This document shows, piece by piece, positions 25,515 through 34,207 of a stretch of DNA of 64,000 nucleotides (its first letter is position 1; every line of letters starts with the position of its first letter). Both the position numbers and the translations under genes were made by a program. Below the pieces are notes generated by a model that was not told the origin of the DNA, made no database searches, and was given only the letters and a program-made list of their open reading frames with translations. Source of the stretch: Paraburkholderia eburnea (GTDB lineage Bacteria; Pseudomonadota; Gammaproteobacteria; Burkholderiales; Burkholderiaceae); assembly GCF_002917095.1 (NCBI RefSeq), contig NZ_PQGA01000010.1, positions 151,732 through 215,731 of the forward strand, written 5' to 3'.

Positions 25515-25828
25515 TCCGCCGATCATTTCCTGATGCACCGCGCATAATATGTCGCGTGCCCTGTTCCGTGGCAGCAAACGTTGCCTTGGCGACGTTATGT
25601 CCGATTTGGCGAGCGATCGCGGCGCGATCGCGAAGGAAAGACGTCCGGCGCCTGCCGGACCGATTCGCGGATCGCAGAATTTTTCCGCGGAGCCCCTAAA
25701 TTTCCGCGTCGTCCTGCCGCTAATGCAGGCGAGATCCAAAAGAATCAGGGGCGGCGAAGACCGCCCGGACGGCGCGCGACGAGACCTTTCGTGGCGCGCC
25801 GGCATGTCCACGAAATTCCGGCAAGCCG
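25515..25828. other. Intergenic region between flgJ and the ycgR-like gene
   Basis: No credible gene. It contains the candidate sigma-28 promoter at 25697-25723. The remaining part has several short direct and inverted GC-rich repeats (such as GCGATCGCGGCGCGATCGCG around 25613-25632) but no clear terminator for the flgB-J operon. Confidence 0.5.
25697..25723 (+). promoter_or_regulatory. Candidate sigma-28 promoter of the ycgR-like gene
   Basis: TAAATTTC, 11 bases, GCCGCTAA: two mismatches in the -35 half and one in the -10 half against TAAAGTTT-N11-GCCGATAA, with canonical spacing. It ends about 105 bp upstream of the ATG. Confidence 0.68.
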
Positions 25829-26584
25829 ATGAATACCGCTCAGTCGAATCAACAGGAAGAAGTCGATGGCGAAAGCCCCGACTATGGCCGTCGCAACCCG
25901 CTCGAAGTCGGGGTGCAGTTGCGCAATCTCGCCAATCGCGGCGACTTCCTGACCTTGCAATACCGCGCAGGCCAACTGGTCACGCGCATCCTCGACGTCA
26001 ATACGCGCGAGCGCACGTTCACGTTCGACTGGGGCGGCGTGTCCGAGCAGAACCGCGAGGTGCTTGCGCAGCAGACGTGCCAGTTCCATGCCTCGCCGGA
26101 CGGCGTGCGCGTGGAATTCACCACCGGCACGCCGCGCGAAACGGTGTACGAAGGGCGTCCCGCCTTCGAGGCCACGTTCCCCGAAGTGCTCTACTACGTG
26201 CAGCGCCGCGAATATTTCCGCGTCGATACGCCGGTGATGGAGCCGTGCATCGTGCGCGGCGCGCTGCCGATGGACGGCCAGCGCTTCCAGTTCGAGGTGC
26301 ACGACATCTCGTTGGGCGGTCTGGGCCTGCGCACCACGGACGAACGCGCGGCAGCGCTCGACATGGGCCTGAAGCTCGTGGACGTGGAGCTGGATCTGGG
26401 CGGTCACGGCACCTTGCGCGTCGATCTCGCGCTCATGGTGCTGCGCTTCATCGACCTGCCCAACGGCGATCGCCGCTATCACCTCGGCCTGCGTTTCGAT
26501 ACGCTGCCGGGCGCGGCGGAAAACAGCCTGCAACGCTATATCACGCAGCTCGAAATGAAGCGGCGCGCGTTCCAGCGCGCTTAA
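25829..26584 (+). CDS. ycgR: Flagellar brake protein YcgR (c-di-GMP-binding PilZ protein)
   Basis: Slows or biases the motor when c-di-GMP rises, by contacting the stator/rotor. The 251-residue protein has an N-terminal YcgR (PilZN-like) domain (about 25-120) and a C-terminal PilZ domain whose c-di-GMP signature is visible as QRREYFRV (the RxxxR pattern at about residues 127-131) and DISLGGLGL (the [DN]xSxxG motif). Placed between flgJ and flgK, with its own candidate sigma-28 promoter, it appears to be part of the late flagellar regulon. The ribosome-binding site is weak. Confidence 0.92.
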   Translation: MNTAQSNQQEEVDGESPDYGRRNPLEVGVQLRNLANRGDFLTLQYRAGQLVTRILDVNTRERTFTFDWGGVSEQNREVLAQQTCQFHASPDGVRVEFTTGTPRETVYEGRPAFEATFPEVLYYVQRREYFRVDTPVMEPCIVRGALPMDGQRFQFEVHDISLGGLGLRTTDERAAALDMGLKLVDVELDLGGHGTLRVDLALMVLRFIDLPNGDRRYHLGLRFDTLPGAAENSLQRYITQLEMKRRAFQRA

Positions 26585-26890
26585 ACACTCGCCGCGGCGG
26601 CATCGCTGCGGCGGCGGCCATCGTGGCTGCTGCCGCGCCTGCGGCAACGCTCGGGGCGCTCCACGCCCGCAGACTTCGCGGCGCGCCGTTCGCGTGTGCC
26701 GCACGCATTTCCGATGCGCCGCCCATGCGCGCACGGCGGGATGCAACACGCCCCTCGCGCCAAACGTTTCCCCCGCGAAATTCTCCCTTACCGCAGCTTA
26801 ATTTCGGCGCTGCGCTGCCGTTATCACATAAGTTCACCCACGCGGCCCCTCCGACCGAGACGTCGGGCAGGCCGTCCACGAGGATCATGC
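26585..26890. other. Intergenic region between ycgR and flgK
   Basis: No gene seen. A small GC hairpin TGCCGC-GCCT-GCGGCA at 26631-26646 may mark the end of ycgR, and the sigma-28-like promoter of flgK lies at 26798-26824. A longer reading frame across this region into flgK (from 26696) is judged spurious. Confidence 0.5.
26798..26824 (+). promoter_or_regulatory. Candidate sigma-28 promoter of flgK-flgL
   Basis: TTAATTTC, 11 bases, GCCGTTAT. Same spacing and nearly the same -35 as the ycgR promoter; it ends 66 bp upstream of the flgK ATG. Confidence 0.6.
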
Positions 26891-28909
26891 ATGTCCAACA
26901 TTTTCTCGATCGGTCTCTCCGGGTTGCAGGCGGCCCAGATCGGCATCGCCACAGCCGGCGAGAACATCAGCAATTCGTCGACCGCGGGCTACAACGTGGA
27001 AAGCGCGGTGTACAGCGAGGCGAACGGCCAGGCGACCAGCTCGGGTTATATCGGCGGCGGCGTCAACACGGCGACCGTGCAGCGCGCCTATAGCCAGTAC
27101 ATCACGACCGCGCTCAACAACGCGCAGTCGACCAACGGCTCGCTTACCGCGTCGTACACGCTGGCGACCCAGCTCTCGAATCTCGTCGGCAGCCCGACGT
27201 CGGGCATCGCGTCGTCGATCACGTCGTTTTTCTCGGGCCTGCAGGACGTGTCGAATTCGCCGGACAGCAGCTCGGTGCGCCAGACCGCGCTGTCCGATGC
27301 GCAGACGCTCGCCGACCAGATCAACTCGGCCGGCGCGCAATACGACTCGCTGCGCCAGAGCGTGAACACGCAGCTCACCAACGCCGTCTCGCAGATCAAC
27401 ACCTACTCGCAGCAGATCGCGCAGCTCAACACGCAGATCGCCACCGCGAGCGCGGGGGGACAGCAGCCGAACCAGCTGCTCGACCAGCGCGACCAGGCTG
27501 TCTCGAACCTGTCGCAACTGGTGGGCGTGCAGGTCGTGCAGAACAGTAGCGGCTATAGCGTGTTCCTCGGCAACGGCCAGCCGCTGGTGGTGAGCGGCCA
27601 GAACTACAACCTCACGACCCAGGCGTCGAGCAGCAACCCGTCGGAGCTGACCGTGGCGTGGCAGGGCCTGCCCGGCTCGACCACCGCGGCGCAGTCGCTC
27701 TCCAGCGCCGCGCTCACGGGCGGCACGGTGGGCGGCCTCGTGTCGTTCGTGCAGAACACGCTCGACCCGGCCGAATCGCAGCTTGGCGCGATCGCCACCA
27801 GCTTCGCCGCGCAGGTGAACTCGCAGAACTCGCTGGGCCTCACGCTGAGCGGCTCGGCGGGCAGCAACCTCTTCACGGTGGGCGCGCCGGTCGTCACGGG
27901 CAATCGCAACAATACGGGCACCGCGACGGTTGCCGCGACGCTCACCAACGCCGTCAGCCCGCCGACCGACAACTACACGCTCTCGTATTCGAGCGCCTCG
28001 GGCGGCACCTGGACGCTGACCGATTCGACCACCAATACCGTGGTCGGCACGACGAACACGCAGCCGAGCGCAACCAGTCCGTTCGCGGCGGCCGGCCTCT
28101 CGATCACCTCGTCGGGCACGATGAACGACGGCGACTCGTACGCGATCCAGCCGACCGCGGGCGCGCTCGACAGCTTCGCGGTGGCCACGAGCGATCCTTC
28201 GGCGATTGCGGCATCCGCGCCGGTGCTGGTGTCGGCCGCGACCGCCAACGCCGGCACGGCGAGCGTCACGCAAGGCACGGTGAGCGCGGGCTACACGGTG
28301 TCCTCGACGCCCACGACGCTGACCTACACGGCGGCCACTTCCGGCACGGGCGGCACGCTTTCCGGCTTCCCGCCGAATTCGACCGTATCGGTGACGGTGC
28401 CGGGCTCCAGTTCGCCGCAGAGCTACACGATCGACGCGGCCGGCGACACGCCGGTGGACTACGACCCGAGCACGGGCGCGACCTTCACGATCACGTCGAG
28501 CACGACCGGCGACACCAACAACGTGAGCTTCACGATGACGGGCACGCCCTCGACGGGCGACACCTTCACCATCGGCAAGAACACGAGCGGCACGCAGGAC
28601 GGCCGCAACGCGCTGGCGCTCGCGAACCTGACTTCGGGCACCTCGTTTACGGACTCGCAGACGCTCACCAACGCGTACTCGAACTACGTGAACGCGATCG
28701 GCAATACGGCGAGCCAGTTGCAGGCGTCGAGCACTTCGCAGACCTCGCTCGTCACGCAGCTGACCTCGCAGCAGCAGTCGGTGCAGGGCGTGAACCTCGA
28801 CGAAGAAGCGGCAAACCTGCTGCAGTACCAGCAGCTTTATCAGGCCAACAGCAAGGTGATCCAGACGGCGGCGTCGCTGTTCCAGACCTTGATCGGCATT
28901 TTCCAGTGA
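26891..28909 (+). CDS. flgK: Hook-filament junction protein 1, FlgK
   Basis: First hook-associated protein, joining hook to filament; secreted by the flagellar export system and chaperoned by FlgN. The ATG at 26891, with GAGGA upstream, gives SNIFSIGLSGLQAAQIGIATAGENISNSSTAGYNVE, the standard FlgK D0 start; the frame is open upstream but that part is not FlgK. The C-terminal SVQGVNLDEEAANLLQYQQLYQANSKVIQTA is likewise conserved. At 672 residues it exceeds the usual 550 because of a Thr/Ser/Gly-rich insertion (about residues 340-590), presumably a surface domain. Confidence 0.96.
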   Translation: MSNIFSIGLSGLQAAQIGIATAGENISNSSTAGYNVESAVYSEANGQATSSGYIGGGVNTATVQRAYSQYITTALNNAQSTNGSLTASYTLATQLSNLVGSPTSGIASSITSFFSGLQDVSNSPDSSSVRQTALSDAQTLADQINSAGAQYDSLRQSVNTQLTNAVSQINTYSQQIAQLNTQIATASAGGQQPNQLLDQRDQAVSNLSQLVGVQVVQNSSGYSVFLGNGQPLVVSGQNYNLTTQASSSNPSELTVAWQGLPGSTTAAQSLSSAALTGGTVGGLVSFVQNTLDPAESQLGAIATSFAAQVNSQNSLGLTLSGSAGSNLFTVGAPVVTGNRNNTGTATVAATLTNAVSPPTDNYTLSYSSASGGTWTLTDSTTNTVVGTTNTQPSATSPFAAAGLSITSSGTMNDGDSYAIQPTAGALDSFAVATSDPSAIAASAPVLVSAATANAGTASVTQGTVSAGYTVSSTPTTLTYTAATSGTGGTLSGFPPNSTVSVTVPGSSSPQSYTIDAAGDTPVDYDPSTGATFTITSSTTGDTNNVSFTMTGTPSTGDTFTIGKNTSGTQDGRNALALANLTSGTSFTDSQTLTNAYSNYVNAIGNTASQLQASSTSQTSLVTQLTSQQQSVQGVNLDEEAANLLQYQQLYQANSKVIQTAASLFQTLIGIFQ

Positions 28910-28923
28910 GGCGCTGACCAACC

Positions 28924-30165
28924 ATGCGTATCGCGACTTCCCAGATTTACTCGTCGAGCCTTTCGACGATGGAAAACCAGCAGTCCCAGCTTCTGGCTGT
29001 GCAGCAACAGATCTCGACGGGCATCGCCATCTCGAATCCGGCGGACAACCCGCTCGGCGCGGCGCAGGCCGTGCAGCTTTCGGCCACGAGCGCCAGTCTC
29101 ACGCAGTACGCGAGCAACCAGAACACCGCGCTTTCGTCGCTGCAACTGGAAGACTCGACGCTCTCCAGCGTGACGACCACGCTGCAGGCGATGAGCCAGC
29201 AGATCCAGTCGGCCATCAACGGCTCGCTCAACGACTCCGACCGCCAGGCGCTGGCCAAGCAGTTGCAAGGCGAACGCAGCCAGTTGCTCACGCTCGCCAA
29301 TACCACGGATGGCGCGGGCAACTACCTGTTCTCGGGCTTCCAGAGCACGTCGGCGGTGTTCACCAACCAGTCCGGCGGCGGCGTGACGTACAACGGCGAC
29401 CTGGGCCAGCGCACGGTGCAGGTGGCGGGCTCGCGCTCGATCGCCATCAGCGACACGGGTGCGGCGGTGTTCCAGAGCGTGTCGTCGGTGGGCACCTCGG
29501 CGGTGGCGTCCGGCAGTCTGGGCAACCAGGGCACGGGCACGATCAGCGGCGTCACGGTGACGGACCCGACTCAGGCGACCAATGGGCACAACATGTCGAT
29601 CGTCTTCGGCGGCACGAGCGGCGCGCTCACCTACACGGTGACCGACAACACGACCCAACCCGCCACGGTGCTGGCGCAGGACCAACCGTACACGGACGGC
29701 TCGACGATCGATCTCGGTACGGGCATGAACGTGACGATCTCGGGCACGCCGGTGGCGGGCGACAATTTTTCGGTGACGCCGGCGACGGCGCCGCAGAACA
29801 GCAGCGTGTTTTCGAGTATCGATAGCGTGATCGCCGCGCTGCAAACCTCCGCGACGGGCAACCCGACCGCGACGGCGACGCTGCAAAACTCGCTGCAGGC
29901 GGGCCTCACGCAGATCGGCAATTCGACCTCGAACGTGATTACGCTGCAGGCTTCGGTGGGCGGTCGCGAGCAGGAAGTGAAGGCGCTGCAGACCGTCACG
30001 TCGACGAACTCGCTGCAGATCACGTCGAATCTCGACGATCTGGTGAGCACGGACACGGTGGCGGCGATTACGCAGTACGAGCAGATCTCGAACGCGCTGT
30101 CGGCGTCGCAGAAGAGCTTCGCGGCCACGCAGCAGCTTTCGCTGTTCCAGTACATCAATCCTTGA
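28924..30165 (+). CDS. flgL: Hook-filament junction protein 2, FlgL
   Basis: Second junction protein, structurally related to flagellin. The N-terminal helix MRIATSQIYSSSLSTMENQQ and QQISTGIAISNPADNPLGAAQAV are flagellin/FlgL signatures; the C-terminal helix NLDDLVSTDTVAAITQYEQISNALSASQK closes the D0/D1 domains. Length 413, about 100 more than enteric FlgL, again in the central variable region. It follows flgK by 14 bp and is followed by a strong terminator, so flgKL form one late operon. Confidence 0.96.
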   Translation: MRIATSQIYSSSLSTMENQQSQLLAVQQQISTGIAISNPADNPLGAAQAVQLSATSASLTQYASNQNTALSSLQLEDSTLSSVTTTLQAMSQQIQSAINGSLNDSDRQALAKQLQGERSQLLTLANTTDGAGNYLFSGFQSTSAVFTNQSGGGVTYNGDLGQRTVQVAGSRSIAISDTGAAVFQSVSSVGTSAVASGSLGNQGTGTISGVTVTDPTQATNGHNMSIVFGGTSGALTYTVTDNTTQPATVLAQDQPYTDGSTIDLGTGMNVTISGTPVAGDNFSVTPATAPQNSSVFSSIDSVIAALQTSATGNPTATATLQNSLQAGLTQIGNSTSNVITLQASVGGREQEVKALQTVTSTNSLQITSNLDDLVSTDTVAAITQYEQISNALSASQKSFAATQQLSLFQYINP

Positions 30166-30195
30166 TGGCCTGAGGTAGCGGGTTGGCGTTGGAAA

Positions 30196-30237
30196 AAACG
30201 GCGGCAGGCCTTGGGGCCTGCCGCCGTTTGTGTTTTT
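30196..30237 (+). terminator. Rho-independent terminator after flgL
   Basis: Perfect 15-bp stem AAACGGCGGCAGGCC (30196-30210) pairing with 30215-30229, loop TTGG, followed by TGTGTTTTT. Confidence 0.88.
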
Positions 30238-30252
30238 GGGGCTGATTGCCTG

Positions 30253-30388
30253 GAACCCTACTTCAAACCCTACAGGGAACTCTACATAGATTTCGATGTA
30301 GAATGTGAAAAACTAATAATATTCAACGATATAGGTGATTAATTTTCGCCCTCTGAACCCTACTTGAAACTCTACTCGTAACCCTCTC
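30253..30388 (+). repeat. Two arrays of 12-bp direct repeats upstream of the Fic gene
   Basis: Array 1: units starting at 30253, 30265 and 30277 (GAACCCTAC, AAACCCTAC, GAACTCTAC plus three bases each). Array 2: units at 30355, 30367 and 30379 (GAACCCTAC, AAACTCTAC, and the degenerate TAACCCTCT). The unit period is exactly 12 in both. The first 21 bases of the two arrays differ at only two positions. Between them is an inverted repeat CTACAT-N8-ATGTAG (30282-30301) and an A/T-rich stretch with possible -10 elements. The last unit ends seven bases before the Fic ATG. This looks like a cooperative operator rather than chance. Confidence 0.8.
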
Positions 30389-30394
30389 GGACAA

Positions 30395-31597
30395 ATGACT
30401 TCCGTTGCCACCTTCGAGCCATTGTTCCCCGAAGATCGCGTGCTGGATCCACTCGTCGAGCGCGCGGCCGGGCTTGCCGATTCGTCGCAGAAGCTGATCA
30501 CCGTGCGCCAGACGCCGCTTGCGGCAGCGCTGGTGCCACAGCTGCGTGCGATGAATTCGTACTACACGAACAAGATCGAAGGGCAACACACGACGCCGGC
30601 CAGAATCGAGTCCGCGCTCAAGCGCGACTATTCCGCCGATGCTGCCGAGCGCAAGAAGCAGCGCCTCGCCATCGCACATATCGAGACCGAAACCGCATTC
30701 GAGCGGGAATGGAGTGGACTGCCGGTGTCGGCGCTATTCGAGCCTGCACGTATTCCGGCATTGCATGAGCGGTTTTTTTCCGGGCTGGCCGGCGAGGAGC
30801 GATTCACCGATAACGGCGATCCGCTTGTCCCTGGCGAGATTCGCCGGGTGGACGTTACCGTCGGGCGTCATCTCGCGCCGGAGCCTGAAGTGATTGAGCC
30901 GTTGCTTGGTGCATGGGCGACCCGCTATGCCCGTATTCGGGCGAGGGAGTATCAACTCATCGGCATTGCCTGCTCGCATCACCGTCTGACCTGGATTCAC
31001 CCCTTTGTCGATGGCAACGGACGGGTGGCCCGCCTTCACTCGCATCTGGCATTGAGTGCCGCAGGTCTCACGCAAGGCTTGTGGTCACCGCTGCGGGGCC
31101 TCGCGCGTGCGCACGAGGACTACTATCTGCGGTTGAGCGATGCCGACCAGACGCGCCGCAACGACCTGGACGGGCGCGGCAATCTGAGTCAGGAGGGGCT
31201 GGTGCGGTTCGCGCAGTTTTTTCTCGACTCATGCACGGACCAGGTCGACTTTATGGTCCATATGACGGGATTCGACGGCATCACTGACCGCCTGCGCGAT
31301 CTGCTGGCGTATCTGGAATCCAGTCCCTGGCAGATCGGCTCGGAAAAGTCGCTGGTCAAACCCGAGGCTTCGGCGCTTGCCATGGAGTTTGTGATGCTTC
31401 GACGCAGCGTGTCTCGCGCGGAGTTCTCGCAGATGCTCGGCGTCACGGATGTCATGGCGCGCAGAATCACGCGCTCGTTGATCGACTATGGTCTGCTGAC
31501 TTCGCCTTCCCATCGCGGCGAATTGTCGTTTGCCTTGCCGCTGAAAAGCCTGCGATTCCTGTTTCCGCGCCTCTGGCCGGAGGTCGATCAGGAGTGA
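30395..31597 (+). CDS. Fic-domain protein (probable AMP-transferase, self-inhibited class)
   Basis: Fic proteins transfer AMP (or another nucleotide moiety) from a nucleotide to a target hydroxyl. The catalytic loop HPFVDGNGRVAR (residues 202-213) is intact, including the His and the GNG/Arg positions. An inhibitory motif TNKIEG (residues 58-63, pattern [ST]xxxE[GN]) lies N-terminal to the Fic core, as in self-inhibited class II proteins. A C-terminal winged-helix-like part (about 325-400, with FSQMLGVTDVMARRITRSLIDYGLL) suggests DNA binding and autoregulation through the repeats upstream. The 400-residue gene is isolated between flgL and fliR on the opposite strand from the latter. Its target is unknown and no antitoxin gene is adjacent. 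Confidence 0.9.
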   Translation: MTSVATFEPLFPEDRVLDPLVERAAGLADSSQKLITVRQTPLAAALVPQLRAMNSYYTNKIEGQHTTPARIESALKRDYSADAAERKKQRLAIAHIETETAFEREWSGLPVSALFEPARIPALHERFFSGLAGEERFTDNGDPLVPGEIRRVDVTVGRHLAPEPEVIEPLLGAWATRYARIRAREYQLIGIACSHHRLTWIHPFVDGNGRVARLHSHLALSAAGLTQGLWSPLRGLARAHEDYYLRLSDADQTRRNDLDGRGNLSQEGLVRFAQFFLDSCTDQVDFMVHMTGFDGITDRLRDLLAYLESSPWQIGSEKSLVKPEASALAMEFVMLRRSVSRAEFSQMLGVTDVMARRITRSLIDYGLLTSPSHRGELSFALPLKSLRFLFPRLWPEVDQE

Positions 31598-31612
31598 GGC
31601 CTGTCCTCACCC

Positions 31613-32404
31613 TCACCCCGGCGGCTTGAGCGCCGCCGCAACGCGGCCCATCTGCTCGATACCGCTATCGAACAGCCTGGCGAAATAGGGAATCAGACTG
31701 GGCATCATCAACTGGATCAGCAGCAGGCCCACGAGCATCGTGACCGCGAAGCCGATCTGGAACACGCCGATCTGCGGCGCCGCGCGGTTGAGAATACCCA
31801 GCGAGATATTGGTGATGAGCAGCGCCACCACCACGGGCAGCGCCAGCAGCAGCCCGGAATTGAACACCGTCGCGCCCCAGCCCACCAGCAGGCGGTAGCC
31901 ATTCGCGCCGAGCACGTTGGCCGACACCGGCACGCTCGTGAAGGTCTCGACGATGGCGGCGATCATCTGCAGATGCCCGTCGAAGGCGAGAAAGGCCAGC
32001 ATCGCCATCATGTTGAACCACGACGACAGCGCGGGCGTGGTCGTGTTGGCCTGCGGATCGAAGAACGACGCGAAGCTCAGGCCCATGCCGGCGCCCATCA
32101 GGTCGGCGGCCGCCGTCACCACGGCGAACACCAGCTGCATCGTGAAGCCGAGCGCCACGCCGATCAGAAACTGGTTCACGAGTATCCACACGCCCTCGGC
32201 CGAGAACACAGTGACCTGCGGCATGGCCCCAAGCGTCGGCGCCACGATCAGCGTGATGAACGCCGCAAGGCCAATCTTCACGCGCGTGGCGATCGAGCGG
32301 TTGCCGACCACGGGCGCGGTCGCGATCAGCGCGAGGATGCGCGTGAACGGCCACAGGAACGCGGTGAGCCAGAGATTGAGCTGCGCGTAGGTGACGGTGA
32401 ACAT
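31613..32404 (-). CDS. fliR: Flagellar export gate protein FliR
   Basis: Integral membrane subunit of the FliPQR export channel. The 263-residue product is almost entirely hydrophobic helices and shows family segments FAFRVTYAQ-like start (FTVTYAQLNLWLTAFLWPFTRI), FDGHLQMIAAIVETF and RAAPQIGVFQIGF. Last gene of fliLMNOPQR; it follows fliQ by 49 bp. Its end faces the end of the Fic gene 15 bp away, with no obvious terminator between. Confidence 0.96.
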   Translation of the reverse strand: MFTVTYAQLNLWLTAFLWPFTRILALIATAPVVGNRSIATRVKIGLAAFITLIVAPTLGAMPQVTVFSAEGVWILVNQFLIGVALGFTMQLVFAVVTAAADLMGAGMGLSFASFFDPQANTTTPALSSWFNMMAMLAFLAFDGHLQMIAAIVETFTSVPVSANVLGANGYRLLVGWGATVFNSGLLLALPVVVALLITNISLGILNRAAPQIGVFQIGFAVTMLVGLLLIQLMMPSLIPYFARLFDSGIEQMGRVAAALKPPG

Positions 32405-32453
32405 CGCGAGGTGAAAAGGGCGGCGCGCCCGCTTTAGACAGCGAGCAGCACAA

Positions 32454-32723
32454 TCAGGCCGCGAGGGCGGGGATGCTCGTGAACATGCGATGCATGTAAT
32501 CGAGCATGGTGGTGAGCATCCACGGTCCGGCGATCACGAGCGTGAGCGCAATCGCGACCAGCTTGGGAATGAACGAAAGCGTGCTTTCGTTGATCTGGGT
32601 GGCGGCCTGGAAGAGGCTCACCACCAGACCGACGACCAGCGACACGAGCAGAAGCGGCGCGGCCAGCAGCAGCGCCACGTACATCGCTTCGTGCGAGAGG
32701 GTCATGACCATTTCGGGCGTCAT
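32454..32723 (-). CDS. fliQ: Flagellar export gate protein FliQ
   Basis: Small gate subunit with two transmembrane helices (about residues 15-40 and 52-75). The 89-residue sequence TPEMVMTLSHEAMYVALLLAAPLLL, GLVVSLFQAATQINESTLSFIPKL is characteristic of FliQ. Eleven bases separate it from fliP. Length is standard. Confidence 0.97.
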   Translation of the reverse strand: MTPEMVMTLSHEAMYVALLLAAPLLLVSLVVGLVVSLFQAATQINESTLSFIPKLVAIALTLVIAGPWMLTTMLDYMHRMFTSIPALAA

Positions 32724-32734
32724 CGCGTCTGTCC

Positions 32735-33646
32735 CTAGCTGAAGCTCTGCGCAAGCGAGCCGATAAGCAATTGCCAGCCGTCCACCAGCACGAACAGCAT
32801 CAGCTTGAACGGCAGCGAGATTGTCGCGGGCGACACCATCATCATACCCATCGACATCAGCACGCTCGCCACCACCATGTCGATGATGAGAAACGGGATG
32901 AAGATCGTGAAGCCGATCTGGAAGCCCGTCTTCAGCTCGCTCGTCACGAACGAGGGCACCAGCAGCGTGAGCGGCACGTCTTCGGGGCCCTGCATGGGCG
33001 GTGCGTGCGAGATGCGCGCGAACAGCGCGAGATCGGACTCGCGGGTCTGGCGCAGCATGAAGGTCTTGAAGGGCGCGACGCCGCGCGCGACGGCTTCGTC
33101 CATCGGCAGGGTGCCGGCCGCGAACGGCTTGTAGCCGTCGTTATAGGCCTTGTCGAGCACCGGCGACATGATGAACAGCGTCAGAAACAGCGCGAGGCCG
33201 ACGATCACCTGGTTGGGCGGCGTCGTCGTCGTGCCGAGCGCCTGGCGCAGCAGCGACATCACGATGATGATGCGCGTGAAGCTCGTCATCATCAGCACCA
33301 TCGCGGGCAGGAACGACAGCATCGTGAGCAGCAGCATCGTCTGCACGCTCAGCGAATAGGTCGTACCGCCGCCGGGGCCGGGGCTCGTGTTGAAGGCGGG
33401 CAGGCCCTGCGGCTGCACGCTCTGGGCGTGCGCGAGATGCGGCAGCATCAGCGCGACGGCGGCCAGCGCGAACAGCAGCGCAAGCGGCAAAGCCGCATGG
33501 GCAAGGCGCGCCTTGAAGCGGGAAAAGAAGCCGTTATGGCCGGAAGGTGACGTCACGATCGAAGAAGAGTGCGCGCGGGCGGGTGGGGGTGTAACCATCG
33601 GTGTAGCCATCGCCGCCACCGCGTCGGAAAGGGAACTGCCTTGCAT
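32735..33646 (-). CDS. fliP: Flagellar export gate protein FliP
   Basis: Core subunit of the FliPQR export channel. An N-terminal region (about 1-75) includes a hydrophobic segment ALPLALLFALAAVALMLPHLAHA, consistent with the cleaved signal peptide known for FliP. The core has LPAMVLMMTSFTRIIIVMSLLRQALGT, FIPFLIIDMVVASVLMSMGMMM and LMLFVLVDGW. Length 303 is longer than the usual 245 because of the N-terminal leader. The ATG immediately follows the fliO stop (TAAATG), so a downstream start is possible but less likely. Confidence 0.96.
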   Translation of the reverse strand: MQGSSLSDAVAAMATPMVTPPPARAHSSSIVTSPSGHNGFFSRFKARLAHAALPLALLFALAAVALMLPHLAHAQSVQPQGLPAFNTSPGPGGGTTYSLSVQTMLLLTMLSFLPAMVLMMTSFTRIIIVMSLLRQALGTTTTPPNQVIVGLALFLTLFIMSPVLDKAYNDGYKPFAAGTLPMDEAVARGVAPFKTFMLRQTRESDLALFARISHAPPMQGPEDVPLTLLVPSFVTSELKTGFQIGFTIFIPFLIIDMVVASVLMSMGMMMVSPATISLPFKLMLFVLVDGWQLLIGSLAQSFS

Positions 33647-34207
33647 TTACTGCGCTCCGCCGTCGTGACGCCTGAAACGTTTGCCCGCTTCGTGTTTTAG
33701 CGCGTCACGAAAGCGCTGTCCGAAGCTGCCCTGAAGGGCCGGATCGCCGGTGGACGCCGCCTTTGCCGCAGCCTGTGCCGGGTTCGGCAATTCGCCCGCG
33801 GGCATTGTGTGCAGCAGACGCACGCTGCCGGGCGCCGCGCCCAGCACGAGCCAGGTATCGCCGATCTCGACCACGGCCACGCGTTCCTTGCCGCCCAGCG
33901 ATGCGCCGCCCACCGTCTTGACGAGGGCGTTCTTCGGGCCGTGCTGCAGCCCGAGACGCCGCGCCAGCCAGCCGCAGCCGAACACCACCGCGATCACCAG
34001 CACGAGGCCGAACACGGTTTGCAGCACCGCGCCAAAGCCGAGCGACGGCACCGCGCTGCCCGTGATCACCGCCGAAGCGCCCGAAGCCGAGCGCGCCGCC
34101 TGGTTCACCGCCTGCAGATCGGCGGCGCGAGCCGCGACGCTTGCGAGTGCGAGCACCGCGGCGAGCACCGCGAAAGCGAACGAAGCGCGCACGGCCCGGG
34201 ATGTCAT
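33647..34207 (-). CDS. fliO: Flagellar export assembly protein FliO
   Basis: Membrane protein that aids FliP assembly. The 186-residue sequence has an N-terminal signal-like segment (ending ARAAD), a transmembrane helix LQTVFGLVLVIAVVFGCGWLARR at about residues 62-85, and a cytoplasmic domain with VKTVGGASLGGKERVAVVEIGDTWLVLGAAPGSVRLLH, the part that marks the family. It overlaps fliN by four bases and abuts fliP. Confidence 0.92.
   Translation of the reverse strand: MTSRAVRASFAFAVLAAVLALASVAARAADLQAVNQAARSASGASAVITGSAVPSLGFGAVLQTVFGLVLVIAVVFGCGWLARRLGLQHGPKNALVKTVGGASLGGKERVAVVEIGDTWLVLGAAPGSVRLLHTMPAGELPNPAQAAAKAASTGDPALQGSFGQRFRDALKHEAGKRFRRHDGGAQ

Noticed and set aside
26696..26890. N-terminal extension of flgK from 26696
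   Set aside because: The 65 extra residues are unlike FlgK, cross the sigma-28-like promoter, and the ATG at 26891 has its own GAGGA site.
26885..28921. 678-residue frame on the - strand opposite flgK
   Set aside because: Arg/Val/Gly-rich repetitive translation of the reverse complement of a well-recognised FlgK.
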